Of a stretch of DNA of 64,000 nt, positions 9,596 to 18,329 are shown piece by piece (within the stretch, counting starts at the first letter, position 1; each line of letters begins with the position of its first letter). Source of the stretch: Georgenia sp. SYP-B2076 (lineage in GTDB: Bacteria > Actinomycetota > Actinomycetes > Actinomycetales > Actinomycetaceae); the NCBI RefSeq assembly GCF_003991205.1, contig NZ_RXOZ01000034.1:161008-225007 (forward strand). Direction: 5' to 3'. The notes under the pieces were generated by a model that had not been told where the DNA came from, did no database searches, and saw only the letters and a list, made by a program, of their open reading frames with translations. The translations under genes and the position numbers were made by a program.

Positions 9596-10326
9596 GAAGC
9601 TTCCTCCTGTGTGTGCTCGTCGGTCTGCGGTCGTGTGCCCGCCACGTTCCCGTCCCCGAGGACGTACGGCGTCTGCATGGTCAGCATGGTGCTGATCCGG
9701 GCGGCCACCCGGTCGCTGAACTCCCGGGGCTTCTCCCCCGGACGCGCCCGCATGGGCCGCCCGACCAGCATCGTCACGGGCGGGCGGCCGGGGACGGGCC
9801 AGCTGCGTCCCACCGGCATCGCGTCGCGCGTGCCGAGCAGCGCGACGGGGATGCAGGGGACGTCGTGGTGGCAGCACAGGGCGGCCGCGCCAGGCTTGAA
9901 GTGCTGCATCTCGCCGTCGCGCGAGCGGGTGCCCTCGGGGAAGATCAGCACCGGCACGCCGGCCTCGAGGAGGCGGGAGGACATGCCCTTGCCCCGGCCC
10001 GCGCCGTCGCGGTGCACCGGGTAGGAGTTGAAGAACAGCGAGGTGGGGGCCTTGATCCACCACTGCTTGTAGAAGTAGTCGGCCGCGGCGGCGACGGCGA
10101 GGTTCCCGGTCAGGCGCCGCGGCAGCTCGGTGACCATGACGGTGGCGTCGAGGTGGCTGGTGTGGTTGGCGACGACGACGAACGGCCCGGAGACGCCCTC
10201 GACGTTGCGGGCACCCTCCACCCTGACCCGGGCCACCGAGTGGACGACCGACTTCAGGACGACGCGCTGGGCCACGAACCGGGCCCACCGGTGCCATCGC
10301 GCGTGGTAACGGCTCAGGCTCTGCAC
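9592..10326 (-). CDS. PlsC-type 1-acyl-sn-glycerol-phosphate/DHAP acyltransferase
   Basis: About 244 residues. It carries both LPLAT motifs: NHTSHLDATV (HX4D catalytic pair) and FPEGTRSRDG (phosphate binding). The fold transfers an acyl chain to a glycerophosphate-type acceptor at the membrane. In this operon, acyl-DHAP formation for the downstream AGPS homologue is a reasonable role. GTG 10326 is preferred: a GGAGGT sits seven bases upstream, while the earlier in-frame GTG 10335 (overlapping the SDR stop) touches that same site. The 3' end overlaps the AGPS start. Confidence 0.88.
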   Translation of the reverse strand: MQSLSRYHARWHRWARFVAQRVVLKSVVHSVARVRVEGARNVEGVSGPFVVVANHTSHLDATVMVTELPRRLTGNLAVAAAADYFYKQWWIKAPTSLFFNSYPVHRDGAGRGKGMSSRLLEAGVPVLIFPEGTRSRDGEMQHFKPGAAALCCHHDVPCIPVALLGTRDAMPVGRSWPVPGRPPVTMLVGRPMRARPGEKPREFSDRVAARISTMLTMQTPYVLGDGNVAGTRPQTDEHTQEEAS

Positions 10327-10331
10327 GGCAC

Positions 10332-11159
10332 TCACCTCCGGCTCTTGTTCAGCAGGGCGGTGAACTGGCGTACCGCCGGCCGTGGCGCGTGCTCGGCGAG
10401 GAACGCCAGCACGGTGAAGCGTTTGGAGGGCACCGAGCGCACCCGCCCCTTCTCGACGTCGGCCAGGCAGTCCGCGACCACGCGGTCTGCCTCGAGCCAC
10501 AGGGCGCCGGGGATGGAGCTGGCGCGGATGCCCGCCCGCTCGTGGAACTCCGTGCGCACCCAGCCGGGCAGCAGGGTCGTGACCCGCACGCCCGTCCCGG
10601 CGAGCTCGAGGGCGAGGCTCTCGGAGTACGTCCGCACCCAGGACTTGATGGCCGAGTACGCCCCCATGGGGATCAGCCCCGCCACGGACGAGACGTTGAT
10701 GATGACGCCGTGCCCGCGGGCCCGCATGGCCCGCCCGGCCGCGTTGCCCAGCAGCAGCACGGCGCGGACCATGAGCTCCAGGGCGTCCTCGTGCTCGGCC
10801 GTGTCCTCGGCGAGCAGCGGCGCGTGCACGCCCTTGCCGGCGTTGTTGACGAAGACCTCCACCGGGGAGGCCTCGTCCGCCAGCCGCGCGGCGACGGCGG
10901 CCGCCCCCGCGCGGGCGGCGAGGTCGGCGGGCAGGGTCTCGACCTCGACGCCGTAGCGCCAGCGGAGCTGCTCGGCGGTCTTCCCCAGCCGCTCGGCGTC
11001 GCGGGCCACCAGGACGAGGTCGCAGCCACGCGCGGCGAGGGCGTGCGCGAAGGACAACCCGATCCCGGAGGTGCCGCCCGTGATCAGAGCACGGCCGCGG
11101 AGGACGGAGTCCGGGGACCCCGCCGCCCGCCCCGGGCGACCCTGCCCAACGTCGTTCAT
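10332..11159 (-). CDS. Short-chain dehydrogenase/reductase of the ether-lipid operon
   Basis: A 275-residue classical SDR: cofactor motif TGGTSGIG, VNNAGKG, the INVSSVAG serine and the YSAIK catalytic Tyr/Lys. The C-terminal third has a VRSVPSKRFTVLAFLAEHAPRPAVRQF segment common in membrane-associated lipid SDRs. Likely an NADP(H)-dependent reductase acting on acyl/alkyl-DHAP or on a fatty aldehyde; sequence cannot choose between these. ATG 11159 overlaps the stop of the acyl reductase gene by ATGA. A longer open frame upstream runs inside that gene and was rejected. Confidence 0.88.
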   Translation of the reverse strand: MNDVGQGRPGRAAGSPDSVLRGRALITGGTSGIGLSFAHALAARGCDLVLVARDAERLGKTAEQLRWRYGVEVETLPADLAARAGAAAVAARLADEASPVEVFVNNAGKGVHAPLLAEDTAEHEDALELMVRAVLLLGNAAGRAMRARGHGVIINVSSVAGLIPMGAYSAIKSWVRTYSESLALELAGTGVRVTTLLPGWVRTEFHERAGIRASSIPGALWLEADRVVADCLADVEKGRVRSVPSKRFTVLAFLAEHAPRPAVRQFTALLNKSRR

Positions 11160-13423
11160 GCGCGCCGCGCCCCCTTGATGCTCCGCAGGACCGGGGACAA
11201 CCGCCCCTCGGCGGTCGTGGTCCAGCTGTGGACCGGCCACCGCCGTGCCTTGGCATAACGGTAGAGGCTAGCGTCCGGGTTGACCGCGTTGGGGTGGCCG
11301 ACGACCTCCAGCCAGGACCGGTCGGCGTAGCTGTCGCCGTAGGCGAAGGACCGGGTCAGGTCCATCCCCTCCTCGCGGGCGTAGCGGCGCAGCCACGCGA
11401 CCCGGGCCTCCCCCACCAGCGGCGACGCGGCCAGGTGACCGGTCCAGCGCCCCTGCGGGTCGGACTCCATCTTCCCGGCGACGATCACGTCGAAGAGCGG
11501 GGCGAGCGGCTCGACGAAGACGTCGATCTCACCGGTGAGCAGCACGGTGCGGTGCCCGGCCTCGTGATGGGCCCGGACCTGCTCCAGGGCCTCGCGCAGC
11601 AGGCCCCGGCGCAGCGAGGGCATGACCTTCTTGGTGACGACCTCGCGCAGCTCGGCCTCCTTCACCCCGGCGTAGCGGCGCATGAAGGTGCGGATGAAGT
11701 CCCCGCGGTCGCGCATCTCCGCCTGGAGGTAGCGCGGCGCGAGCGCGACGAGGTTGGCGAGCGACCCGGGCCAGTGGCTGACGGGCTTGGCCGCGAGCTC
11801 GACCCACAGGTACTGCTCCACGAGGGTGGCAGCGGCGACGGTGCGCTGGAGGTCGAAGACCGCGAGGACGTCGCTGCGCCGCTCGAGCTCCTTGGGCGCG
11901 GCGGCCTCCGCCCCGCTGCCCTGGCTCCGCATGAGCCCGGGCACGCCCGGGATGTGGACCTCCTGGAGGTAGTGCCGCCAGTCGATCTCGGTGACGTCGA
12001 AGCCGTGCAGGTCCTGGCGCTCGGCGGGCAGCGCGGCGTGCAGGGCGCGCAGGCGGGCGTCGTCGAAGATCACCTCGGTCTGGGTGTACGGCTGGTACAG
12101 GCCGGTGAACTTGCGCAGGGTGCGCAGATCCCGCCGGGCCTTGTACAGCCCGGAGATCCAGCCCCGGGTGCGGTCGTTGGCGGGCAGGCGGCCCACCGCC
12201 TTGTCGGCCAGGTCCACGACCCGCTCGCGGCGGGACAGCGCCCGCTCCACGGCGCCGGTGTGCGGGAACGACCAGGACGGCACCGCCACGTGGGCGCCCT
12301 CGGCGTCGGTCAGGGGGTGCGCCTTGAAGTACTCGCGCACCAGCCGGACGAGCCGGCCCACCGGCAGCGGGTTGGTGATGCTGGAGCAGACCTGGAAGAA
12401 CTGCGCCTGCCCGGCCGGCGAGGGGGCGGCCGCGGCGGCGAGGATCGCGTTGACCACGAAGTCCACGGGGATGACGTCGAGCACCGTGTCCGCCAGCGCG
12501 GGGAACTCGGGCAGCAGGCCGCGACCGTAGGCGGCGATGAGCGGGTCGGCCACCTTGAACCCGTCGATCCAGCCGGGGTAGGGGTGCTTGAGCGCGGACT
12601 CGATGACGGTCGGGCGCACCACGGAGAGGCGGTGGCCGTTGCCGACCCACAGGTCCTCCGCGACGCGCTCCCCGAGCGCCTTGGTGAACGTGTAGACGTC
12701 GGTCCAGCCCAGGGTGTTGGCGCGGGTGCGGCCGGCCTCGATGAGCTCCTGGCGGACCCACTCCTGCCGGGCCTCCTCGGCGGCCTCCGACACCGCGGCG
12801 GCGCCGGCGCGGCGGTGCTCCGACTGGGCGTCGGCGAGCAGCTTCCGCAGCACCGCGGGCCGGCGGGAGGCCGCCTCGGCCTCCGTGCGCGCGACGAGGG
12901 CCTGGGTGAGCTCCAGCTCCCGGTCGACGTCGTGGTCGAGGGACCGCTCCTCGACGACGCCCTTGCGCAGGCCGGCGACGTAGCTGGTCGAGACGTGCAC
13001 GACGTGCGGGTCGGCGCCGGTCGCGAGCAGGGCCTCGTACAGCGAGATCGGGCCGCCGACGTTGGCCTGGAAGGCCTCGTCGATGGGCAGGTCGAAGGAC
13101 ACGGTGGACGCGGAGTGGATGACGACGTCGAGGTCCGTGGGCAGCGGCGGGAGCGCGCCGAGGTCCCCCGCCAGGACCGTGACCCGGTCGCGGAAGGCGG
13201 CTGTGGCGGCGTCGTCCCCGACGCGCGCGCGCCAGGTCTTGAAGACCGGCTTGCGCAGCAGCTTGTCGACGCGCATCTGCGCGGTGAGGTCACCACGCGG
13301 GCGTACCAGCACGGTCACGCGGGTGGTGGGGTATGCGGAGAGCAGCTTCTCGAGGACGGCCTGACCGACGAAGCCGGTGGCGCCCGTGAGGAGCACATGT
13401 GCCCCGTCCAAGGGTTGTGACAT
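11156..13423 (-). CDS. Fatty acyl reductase (FAR/thioester-reductase-like) fused to a HAD-IB domain
   Basis: A 755-residue two-domain protein and the first gene of the operon. Residues ~1-480 are an extended NAD(P)-binding reductase: LLTGATGFVGQAVLEKLL at the N-terminus, STSYVAG, a YTFTKALGE catalytic Tyr/Lys segment and SVVRPTVIES, as in fatty acyl-CoA reductases. Residues ~510-755 are a HAD subclass IB domain with SLRRGLL, LLTGEID and YGDSYADRSWLEVVG motifs. Motif I reads FDLQRTV, so the usual second aspartate (DxD) is glutamine; CAG is clear in the DNA. The reductase half probably makes fatty aldehyde or alcohol for ether-bond formation. The HAD half may be non-catalytic or altered. Confidence 0.88.
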   Translation of the reverse strand: MSQPLDGAHVLLTGATGFVGQAVLEKLLSAYPTTRVTVLVRPRGDLTAQMRVDKLLRKPVFKTWRARVGDDAATAAFRDRVTVLAGDLGALPPLPTDLDVVIHSASTVSFDLPIDEAFQANVGGPISLYEALLATGADPHVVHVSTSYVAGLRKGVVEERSLDHDVDRELELTQALVARTEAEAASRRPAVLRKLLADAQSEHRRAGAAAVSEAAEEARQEWVRQELIEAGRTRANTLGWTDVYTFTKALGERVAEDLWVGNGHRLSVVRPTVIESALKHPYPGWIDGFKVADPLIAAYGRGLLPEFPALADTVLDVIPVDFVVNAILAAAAAPSPAGQAQFFQVCSSITNPLPVGRLVRLVREYFKAHPLTDAEGAHVAVPSWSFPHTGAVERALSRRERVVDLADKAVGRLPANDRTRGWISGLYKARRDLRTLRKFTGLYQPYTQTEVIFDDARLRALHAALPAERQDLHGFDVTEIDWRHYLQEVHIPGVPGLMRSQGSGAEAAAPKELERRSDVLAVFDLQRTVAAATLVEQYLWVELAAKPVSHWPGSLANLVALAPRYLQAEMRDRGDFIRTFMRRYAGVKEAELREVVTKKVMPSLRRGLLREALEQVRAHHEAGHRTVLLTGEIDVFVEPLAPLFDVIVAGKMESDPQGRWTGHLAASPLVGEARVAWLRRYAREEGMDLTRSFAYGDSYADRSWLEVVGHPNAVNPDASLYRYAKARRWPVHSWTTTAEGRLSPVLRSIKGARRA

Positions 13424-14007
13424 TCCGCAGACAATACCGGTGGTCAGGGCAGCGGCTCCGCACCGTCCCGCGCCGCTCCCCCGGCGCCCCCGGGTCGGGG
13501 ACCCGGGCGCGTGCGCCGGGCCGGGTGCGCGGGCGAACGCGGGGTCGTCCGCGCCAGGCGCGTGGGCAGCAGGCCGAGGTCGACGTCGGCCGCCCGCGGG
13601 CCGCTCATGTCGCGCGTGGGCGAACACGACGACGCCGGCCGCGCCGTCGTTGACGTGGGTGCGCGAACGCGTGCATGGCGTCCTGGCCGGATGCCGGCGC
13701 CCCGGCTGCGGCGCTCGCGGGGCGCCCCCGCTTGGCCGGCGCGTCCCGGACGTCGGCGGGGCCACCTCACCCCCCGGTGGCCGGCGCGCGGCGGCCGGGT
13801 ACGGGGGTGCGGACGAGGTGCCGATAGGGGCGTCAGGGGCTGTTCGCCGCCGGTTGTCGCTGTGGATAAGCATGCCGGCGGGGCCGTTCAGGAGCACACT
13901 GAGTGAGACCCGCCACCGCAGACGTTGGCAGTCCAGGCCGGAGCTTGCTCTGCTGCGGAAGCGGTCTACGATCGCTCTGCTCTTACTTCCGTCAAGGGAA
14001 CAGATCC
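13424..14007. other. 584-bp gap, probably promoter region of divergent genes
   Basis: No gene is supported. Several open frames exist on both strands but all show uniform GC-rich composition and no recognisable domain. On the minus strand a TATTGT sits about eight bases before the acyl reductase ATG and could be a -10 element of a short-leader promoter; this is weak. Confidence 0.5.
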
Positions 14008-15504
14008 ATGGGCGTCTCTGACGTACCTCAATGGCTCACCGCCGCATTCACCCGCAGCGCACTCGCCGTCGGCGCTACCGCACCCCGCGAGCAGATCGAG
14101 GAGACCTTCCACCGGCTCCTGCAGCGCTGGCACGACCCGGACCGTCACTTCCACAACGTCCGTCACGTCATCGACGTCCTCGCCCGGGTCGACGAGCTCG
14201 CCGAGGAGACCCACCACCCGGACATCGTCCGGCTGGCGGCCTGGTACCACGGCGCGGTGTTCAACTCGACCATCCGCCAGGTCTACTCGCGCAGCGGCGG
14301 TGAGGACGAGGTCGCCTCGGCACAGCTCGCGCGGGAGGAGCTCGGCGCCCTCGGGGTCCCCGAGAAGGTGCTCGACCGGGTCACCGACCTCATCCTCAAC
14401 CTCAAGCGTCACGACGCGAACCCGCGCGACATCGACTCCCTGGCGCTGTGCGACGCCGACCTTGCCGTCCTGGCCTCGGACCCCCAGCGTTACCGGGCCT
14501 ACCGGAAGGCGGTCCGGGAGGAGTACGCGCACATCCCCACGCGCCACTACCTCGAGGCCCGCATCGCCATCGCCACCAAGCTGCTCGCCCGTCGGCACCT
14601 GTTCCTCAGCCCCATGGGCGCGCAGTGGGAGGACGCGGCCCGGGAGAACCTGCGCGCCGAGCTCGACCGCCTCCGCGTGGACCTCGCCGCGCTGGGCGAG
14701 TGCGCCCCCGGCGAGTCCGTCACGGAGGCGGAGGCAGCACTCGACCCGAGCGGCGCCCACGGTGACCGGCGGCCGGCGGCGGTGCCCGCCCCCGACGCCC
14801 GGCGCGCCGCCGAGGGGGTCAGCGTCTTCGCGCCCTCGCCCGCCATCCCGATGCCCCCCACGTCCGCGGCCAGCCCGTACGCGACCCCGTCCACACCCGA
14901 CTCCGCCGCCCGGGCGGTCCGGACCCCGCTGGCCCCGCCCGACGCCGCCCGCGTCGCGACCGCCGCCCCCACTCCCGGCAGGGAGGGCTCTCGCGCGACC
15001 GCGCCGAGCCCGGCGGAGGCGGGCCGCGAGCTGGGCGGGCCCGAGACGCGCCGCCCGGTCCAGGCCCGGACGTCCTCGCTCGAGTCCTCCCCCGAGGACC
15101 TGGGCGCTGCGCCGCGTCGTGCGGCCGGCGAGGGGCAGCCCGACCGCGAGGAGGTCGCCCGCAGCTCGCGCGAGCTCGTAGACCTCGCCGTGCGCGAGGG
15201 ACGCGAGCGGGCCGAGCGGGAGCGCGGCCAGCGCGAGCGCCTCGAGCTCGCACGCGCCGAGCGGGACCGCGGCCAGCGCGAGCCCGTGGAGCCCGCACGC
15301 ACCGGCTCTCCGACGCCGGAGCACCGCCGGCCCGCGCGGCAGCCGTGGCTGGCCGACGTCCCCACCGGCCTCGCCGCCACGGGCGCGCCGGACGCGGCGG
15401 TCGAGCCCGAGCGTGCGGAGGCGCTGCCGCACCACGGCATGGAGCGGGAGCCGGACCTCTTCGACCGTCCAGCACGACGCCGCCGCGAGAAGAAGGTCCG
15501 CTAA
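14008..15504 (+). CDS. HD-domain metal-dependent phosphohydrolase-like protein with disordered tail
   Basis: 498 residues. The first ~235 form an HD-type domain: RHFHNVRHVIDVL, a WYHGAVFN segment where other members have WFHD, then LCDADLAVLAS and a REEYAHIP motif. The family (COG4339) is annotated as predicted HD phosphohydrolase. The expected His-Asp doublet reads HG here, so one metal ligand may be missing. The remaining ~260 residues are alanine/proline/arginine-rich with repeated RER-GQRE-like blocks (residues ~400-430) and look disordered. It is a paralogue of the HD half of the gene at 16259-17191. ATG 14008 was chosen because the domain begins just after it. Confidence 0.72.
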   Translation: MGVSDVPQWLTAAFTRSALAVGATAPREQIEETFHRLLQRWHDPDRHFHNVRHVIDVLARVDELAEETHHPDIVRLAAWYHGAVFNSTIRQVYSRSGGEDEVASAQLAREELGALGVPEKVLDRVTDLILNLKRHDANPRDIDSLALCDADLAVLASDPQRYRAYRKAVREEYAHIPTRHYLEARIAIATKLLARRHLFLSPMGAQWEDAARENLRAELDRLRVDLAALGECAPGESVTEAEAALDPSGAHGDRRPAAVPAPDARRAAEGVSVFAPSPAIPMPPTSAASPYATPSTPDSAARAVRTPLAPPDAARVATAAPTPGREGSRATAPSPAEAGRELGGPETRRPVQARTSSLESSPEDLGAAPRRAAGEGQPDREEVARSSRELVDLAVREGRERAERERGQRERLELARAERDRGQREPVEPARTGSPTPEHRRPARQPWLADVPTGLAATGAPDAAVEPERAEALPHHGMEREPDLFDRPARRRREKKVR

Positions 15505-15929
15505 CCCACCCCATCAGCGCTGACCGGTCAAGTCCTCGCACCTCCCCAACAGCGGTGACCGGTCAAGTCCTCGCACCTCCCCAACAGCGGTGACCGGTCA
15601 AGTCCTCGCACCTCCCAACGCTGACCGGTCAAGTCCTCGCACCCCGCCCGCGGCCGGCCACCTGCGCGCGACGGGTCGATCCCGTGCCCCGGATTGTCCT
15701 TCCGTGCCGTCGGCACGCCGGGCCGGCCGCCGATTGTCCCGCCGGGTCGCCAACACCTCGTCACGCCGGCCGCCCGGTCAGCCCGGTCAGCCCGCCACGC
15801 CATCCCGTCCACAGGCGCGCGTCCTGCCGCATCGCCCACAGCGGGGACGCCGCCCGCGCCGGCCGGTGACGTGGTTCTCTAACGTCGCCCCTGACCGCGC
15901 CGCCGTGGCGCGGCACGAGGGAGGAAGCC
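15505..15929. other. 425-bp intergenic region with tandem repeats
   Basis: No gene is seen. The first 140 bp carry four repeat copies (15521-15641). The following ~280 bp are GC-rich and lead to a purine-rich GAGGGAGGAAG ribosome binding site ahead of the WXG100 gene. Confidence 0.6.
15521..15641 (+). repeat. Four direct copies of TGACCGGTCAAGTCCTCGCA
   Basis: Perfect 20-bp cores start at 15521, 15556, 15591 and 15622, so spacing is 35, 35 and 31 bp. The spacers are near-identical (CCTCCCCAACAGCGG), making this a tandem array rather than a CRISPR. The core contains the palindrome GACCGGTC. Related single copies occur elsewhere in the window. Confidence 0.9.
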
Positions 15930-16220
15930 ATGGCCAGGTTCCAGGTCGACAGCGCGGAGGTGGCGCACGCCGCCGCGCAAACCCGTATGACCACGAGCAC
16001 CATCCGCGCCGAGGTCACGGCGATGATGAATCACCTCGTGCAGCTGCAGGGCAGCTGGACCGGATCGGCGTCAGCGGCGTTCTCCACCTGCGCGGACCAG
16101 TGGCGCAGCACCCAGGCGCAGGTCGAGGCGACGCTCGAGCAGATCACGCTGGCGCTCGACACGGCTTCGCGCACCTACGCCGACGCCGAGACGAACGCCC
16201 AGGGGCTGTTCGCACGCTGA
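15930..16220 (+). CDS. WXG100-family (ESAT-6-like) protein
   Basis: A 96-residue all-helical protein with the central GSWTGSASAAF turn (W-x-G) between two predicted helices and no signal peptide. This is the size and layout of WXG100 proteins exported by ESX/type VII systems. No EccC or other secretion component is seen in the window, so the exporter would be elsewhere. A strong GAGGGAGGAAG ribosome binding site precedes the ATG. It lies between two paralogous HD-domain genes. Confidence 0.88.
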   Translation: MARFQVDSAEVAHAAAQTRMTTSTIRAEVTAMMNHLVQLQGSWTGSASAAFSTCADQWRSTQAQVEATLEQITLALDTASRTYADAETNAQGLFAR

Positions 16221-16258
16221 CCGGGCCGTGCCGAACCCGGGGAACGTACGATCGCGGC

Positions 16259-17191
16259 GTGGCCATCCTCGTCGACCCGCCCCGGTGGCCTGCGCACGGC
16301 ACCGTCTGGGCGCACCTCGTCTCGGACACCTCGCTCGACGAGCTGCATGCGTTCGCACGGGCCAACGGCGTGCCGTTGCGTGCCTTCGACCTCGACCACT
16401 ACGACGTCCCGGCGGAGCGGATCCCCGAGCTGGTGGCCTCGGGAGCTTTCGCGGTGGACGGCCGCGAGCTGCTGGTGCGCCTCCGCGCGTCGGGCCTGCG
16501 CGTGCGGGGCGCCGACCGGCCCGCCGAGCAGACGCGCCGCCGGCGCGCCAACCTGGTCCGCCGGTGGGACGAGATCGAGCACGACGGCGCCCCGCCCGGC
16601 GCGTGGCGCGCGCTCGGTGAGGAGCTGCTCGCACGCTGGGAGGAGCCACACCGCCGGTACCACGACGTCGCGCATCTCGCGGACGTGCTCTGGAACCTCG
16701 ACATGCTGGCCGAGGACGGTGAGGAGGTGCGTCGCGCCGTCGTGCTCGCGGCCTGGTTCCACGACTCCGTCTACGACGGCGTGCCGGGCACGGACGAGGA
16801 ACGCTCGGCCGCCCTGGCCGGCAGGGCGCTCGCGGATGCTGGACTGCCGAGGCCCGAGGTGGCCGAGGTGTCACGACTGGTGCTGCTGACCGCCACGCAC
16901 GCCCCGGCATCGGCGGACCGTGCCGGGGCGGCGCTGTGCGACGCCGATCTCGGCGTCCTCGGGGCCCCTCCCCCCAGGTACGCCGCGTACGCCGCGGCCG
17001 TCCGCCAGGAGTACGCCCATGTCGCGGACGACGACTTCCGCCGCGGCCGGGCCGCGGTGCTGCGCGCGCTGCTCGGGCACGTGCCGCTGTACGCCACGGC
17101 CGCCGGCCGCGAGCGCTGGGAGTCCCGGGCCAGGGAGAACGTCGCCGCCGAGCTCGCCGCGCTGGGCGGCGCCGGCCGCGCCGCCGGGTGA
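16259..17191 (+). CDS. DUF4031 domain fused to HD-domain protein
   Basis: 310 residues. The N-terminal ~90 (ILVDPPRWPAHGTVWAHLVSD, then FDLDHYDVP) match the small DUF4031 family, which often carries this histidine/aspartate-rich pattern. The C-terminal ~200 are an HD-type domain: RRYHDVAHLADVL, WFHDSVYD with an intact His-Asp pair, LCDADLGVLG and RQEYAHV. It is a paralogue of the 14008 gene, but here the HD residues are complete. GTG 16259 is the first start that includes the whole DUF4031 strand. Substrate unknown; a nucleotide or phosphoester is expected for HD enzymes. Confidence 0.78.
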   Translation: MAILVDPPRWPAHGTVWAHLVSDTSLDELHAFARANGVPLRAFDLDHYDVPAERIPELVASGAFAVDGRELLVRLRASGLRVRGADRPAEQTRRRRANLVRRWDEIEHDGAPPGAWRALGEELLARWEEPHRRYHDVAHLADVLWNLDMLAEDGEEVRRAVVLAAWFHDSVYDGVPGTDEERSAALAGRALADAGLPRPEVAEVSRLVLLTATHAPASADRAGAALCDADLGVLGAPPPRYAAYAAAVRQEYAHVADDDFRRGRAAVLRALLGHVPLYATAAGRERWESRARENVAAELAALGGAGRAAG

Positions 17192-17310
17192 CGATGCCCG
17201 CCCCGCCGGGTGCCGGCGCCGGCCGCGCCGCCGGGTGACGATGCCCGCCCCGCCGGGTGCCGGCGTCGGCCGCCCCACCGGGTAACGGCGTCGGCCGCGC
17301 CGCCGGGTGG
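17171..17310 (+). repeat. 47-bp tandem repeat overlapping a gene end
   Basis: Two exact 47-bp units (17171-17217 and 17218-17264) and a degenerate third follow each other. The first unit includes the last codons and stop of the DUF4031-HD gene, so the repeat has duplicated the gene terminus into the spacer. Confidence 0.8.
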
Positions 17311-17330
17311 CGCGGTCCGCAACGCCACGC

Positions 17331-18329
17331 TCACGGCACGAGGACGGCGGCGCCCTCGTAGCGGTCCGCCGCCAGGTCCCGCAGCGTGACGTTCGCCGCG
17401 GCCAGCGGGCGGACGAGGGTGGTCGGTGCCAGGTCCAGCGTCGCTGCCAGGCGCAGCAACTCCTCGCCGTCGACGCGCGTGTTGGCGGTGACGCTGCGGA
17501 CCTCCTTCTCGTAGAAGAGCTCACGCTCGTAGACCAGCGGCGGGACGTCGCTGAGGTGGATGCCCGCGATGACCAGCACCCCGCCGCGGTCCAGCGCGCG
17601 CAGCGCCGGCGGCACCAGCGTCCCGACCGGCGCGAACAGGATGGCCGCGTCCAGCGGCTCCGGCGGCGGGTCGGCCGCGCCCTGCGCGGAGGCGGCCCCC
17701 AGCGCGAGCGCCAGGTCCTGCGCACGCGACGACCTGGTCATCACGTGCACCACGGCCCCCTGCCGGACGGCGACCTGCGCGACCAGGTGCGCCGACGCCC
17801 CGAACCCGTACACCCCGAGCCGCCCGCCCGGCGGCAGGGTCGCTCGCTTGAGCGCGCGGTAGCCGACGATGCCGGAGCACAGCAGCGGCGCCGCGCTCGC
17901 GGCCGGGAGAGTCCCGGGCAGCCGGTACGCGAACCGCTCGTCCACCAGGGTCGCCGACGCGAACCCGCCGTCGGCGTCCCAGCCGGTGAACCGGGCGTCG
18001 GGGCACAGGTTCTCCCGGCCGCCACGGCACCAGCGGCACGCACCGCAGGTGCCGCGCAGCCAGGCCACGCCCACCCGGTCGCCGGCCGAGAGCCGCCGGC
18101 AGCCGGGGCCGAGCGCGGTCACCCGGCCCACGACCTCGTGGCCGGGCACGGTGCGGGGGCGGCGCGGGGCGAGGTCCCCCTCCGCGAGGTGGAGGTCCGT
18201 GCGGCACACGCCGCAGGCCTCGACGGCGACGCGGACCTCCCGCGGGCCCGGCTCCGGTTCCGCGAGCGCGGTCCAGACCAGCGGGTGCGTGGCGACGGGC
18301 CCGGGATCGGTGACCACCCAGCCGTGCAT
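17331..18329 (-). CDS. Zinc-dependent alcohol dehydrogenase (AdhP-like MDR)
   Basis: 332 residues. Catalytic zinc residues are in CGVCRTDLH and GHEVVG. Structural zinc cysteines are in CGACRWCRGGRENLC. The nucleotide-binding turn is YGFGASAHLV (GxGxxx). It oxidises primary or secondary alcohols with NAD(P). Start ATG 18329 follows GAGGAGG at good spacing. It stands alone between the HD genes and the gentisate operon, both pointing in its own transcription direction or away, so no pathway link is evident. Confidence 0.88.
   Translation of the reverse strand: MHGWVVTDPGPVATHPLVWTALAEPEPGPREVRVAVEACGVCRTDLHLAEGDLAPRRPRTVPGHEVVGRVTALGPGCRRLSAGDRVGVAWLRGTCGACRWCRGGRENLCPDARFTGWDADGGFASATLVDERFAYRLPGTLPAASAAPLLCSGIVGYRALKRATLPPGGRLGVYGFGASAHLVAQVAVRQGAVVHVMTRSSRAQDLALALGAASAQGAADPPPEPLDAAILFAPVGTLVPPALRALDRGGVLVIAGIHLSDVPPLVYERELFYEKEVRSVTANTRVDGEELLRLAATLDLAPTTLVRPLAAANVTLRDLAADRYEGAAVLVP

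Noticed and set aside
7907..13423. Reading the AGPS homologue as a generic lactate/glycolate oxidase
   Set aside because: The GGWIATRSSGM and ISHHHGVG segments are AGPS-like and the operon partners fit ether-lipid synthesis better.
13377..14021. Long open frames in the gap before the HD gene
   Set aside because: They overlap the acyl reductase start or run antisense to each other, have uniform GC-rich composition and no domain resemblance.
15521..15641. Possible CRISPR array
   Set aside because: Repeats are 20 bp and the 11-15 bp spacers are nearly identical to each other, with no cas genes; it is a tandem repeat.
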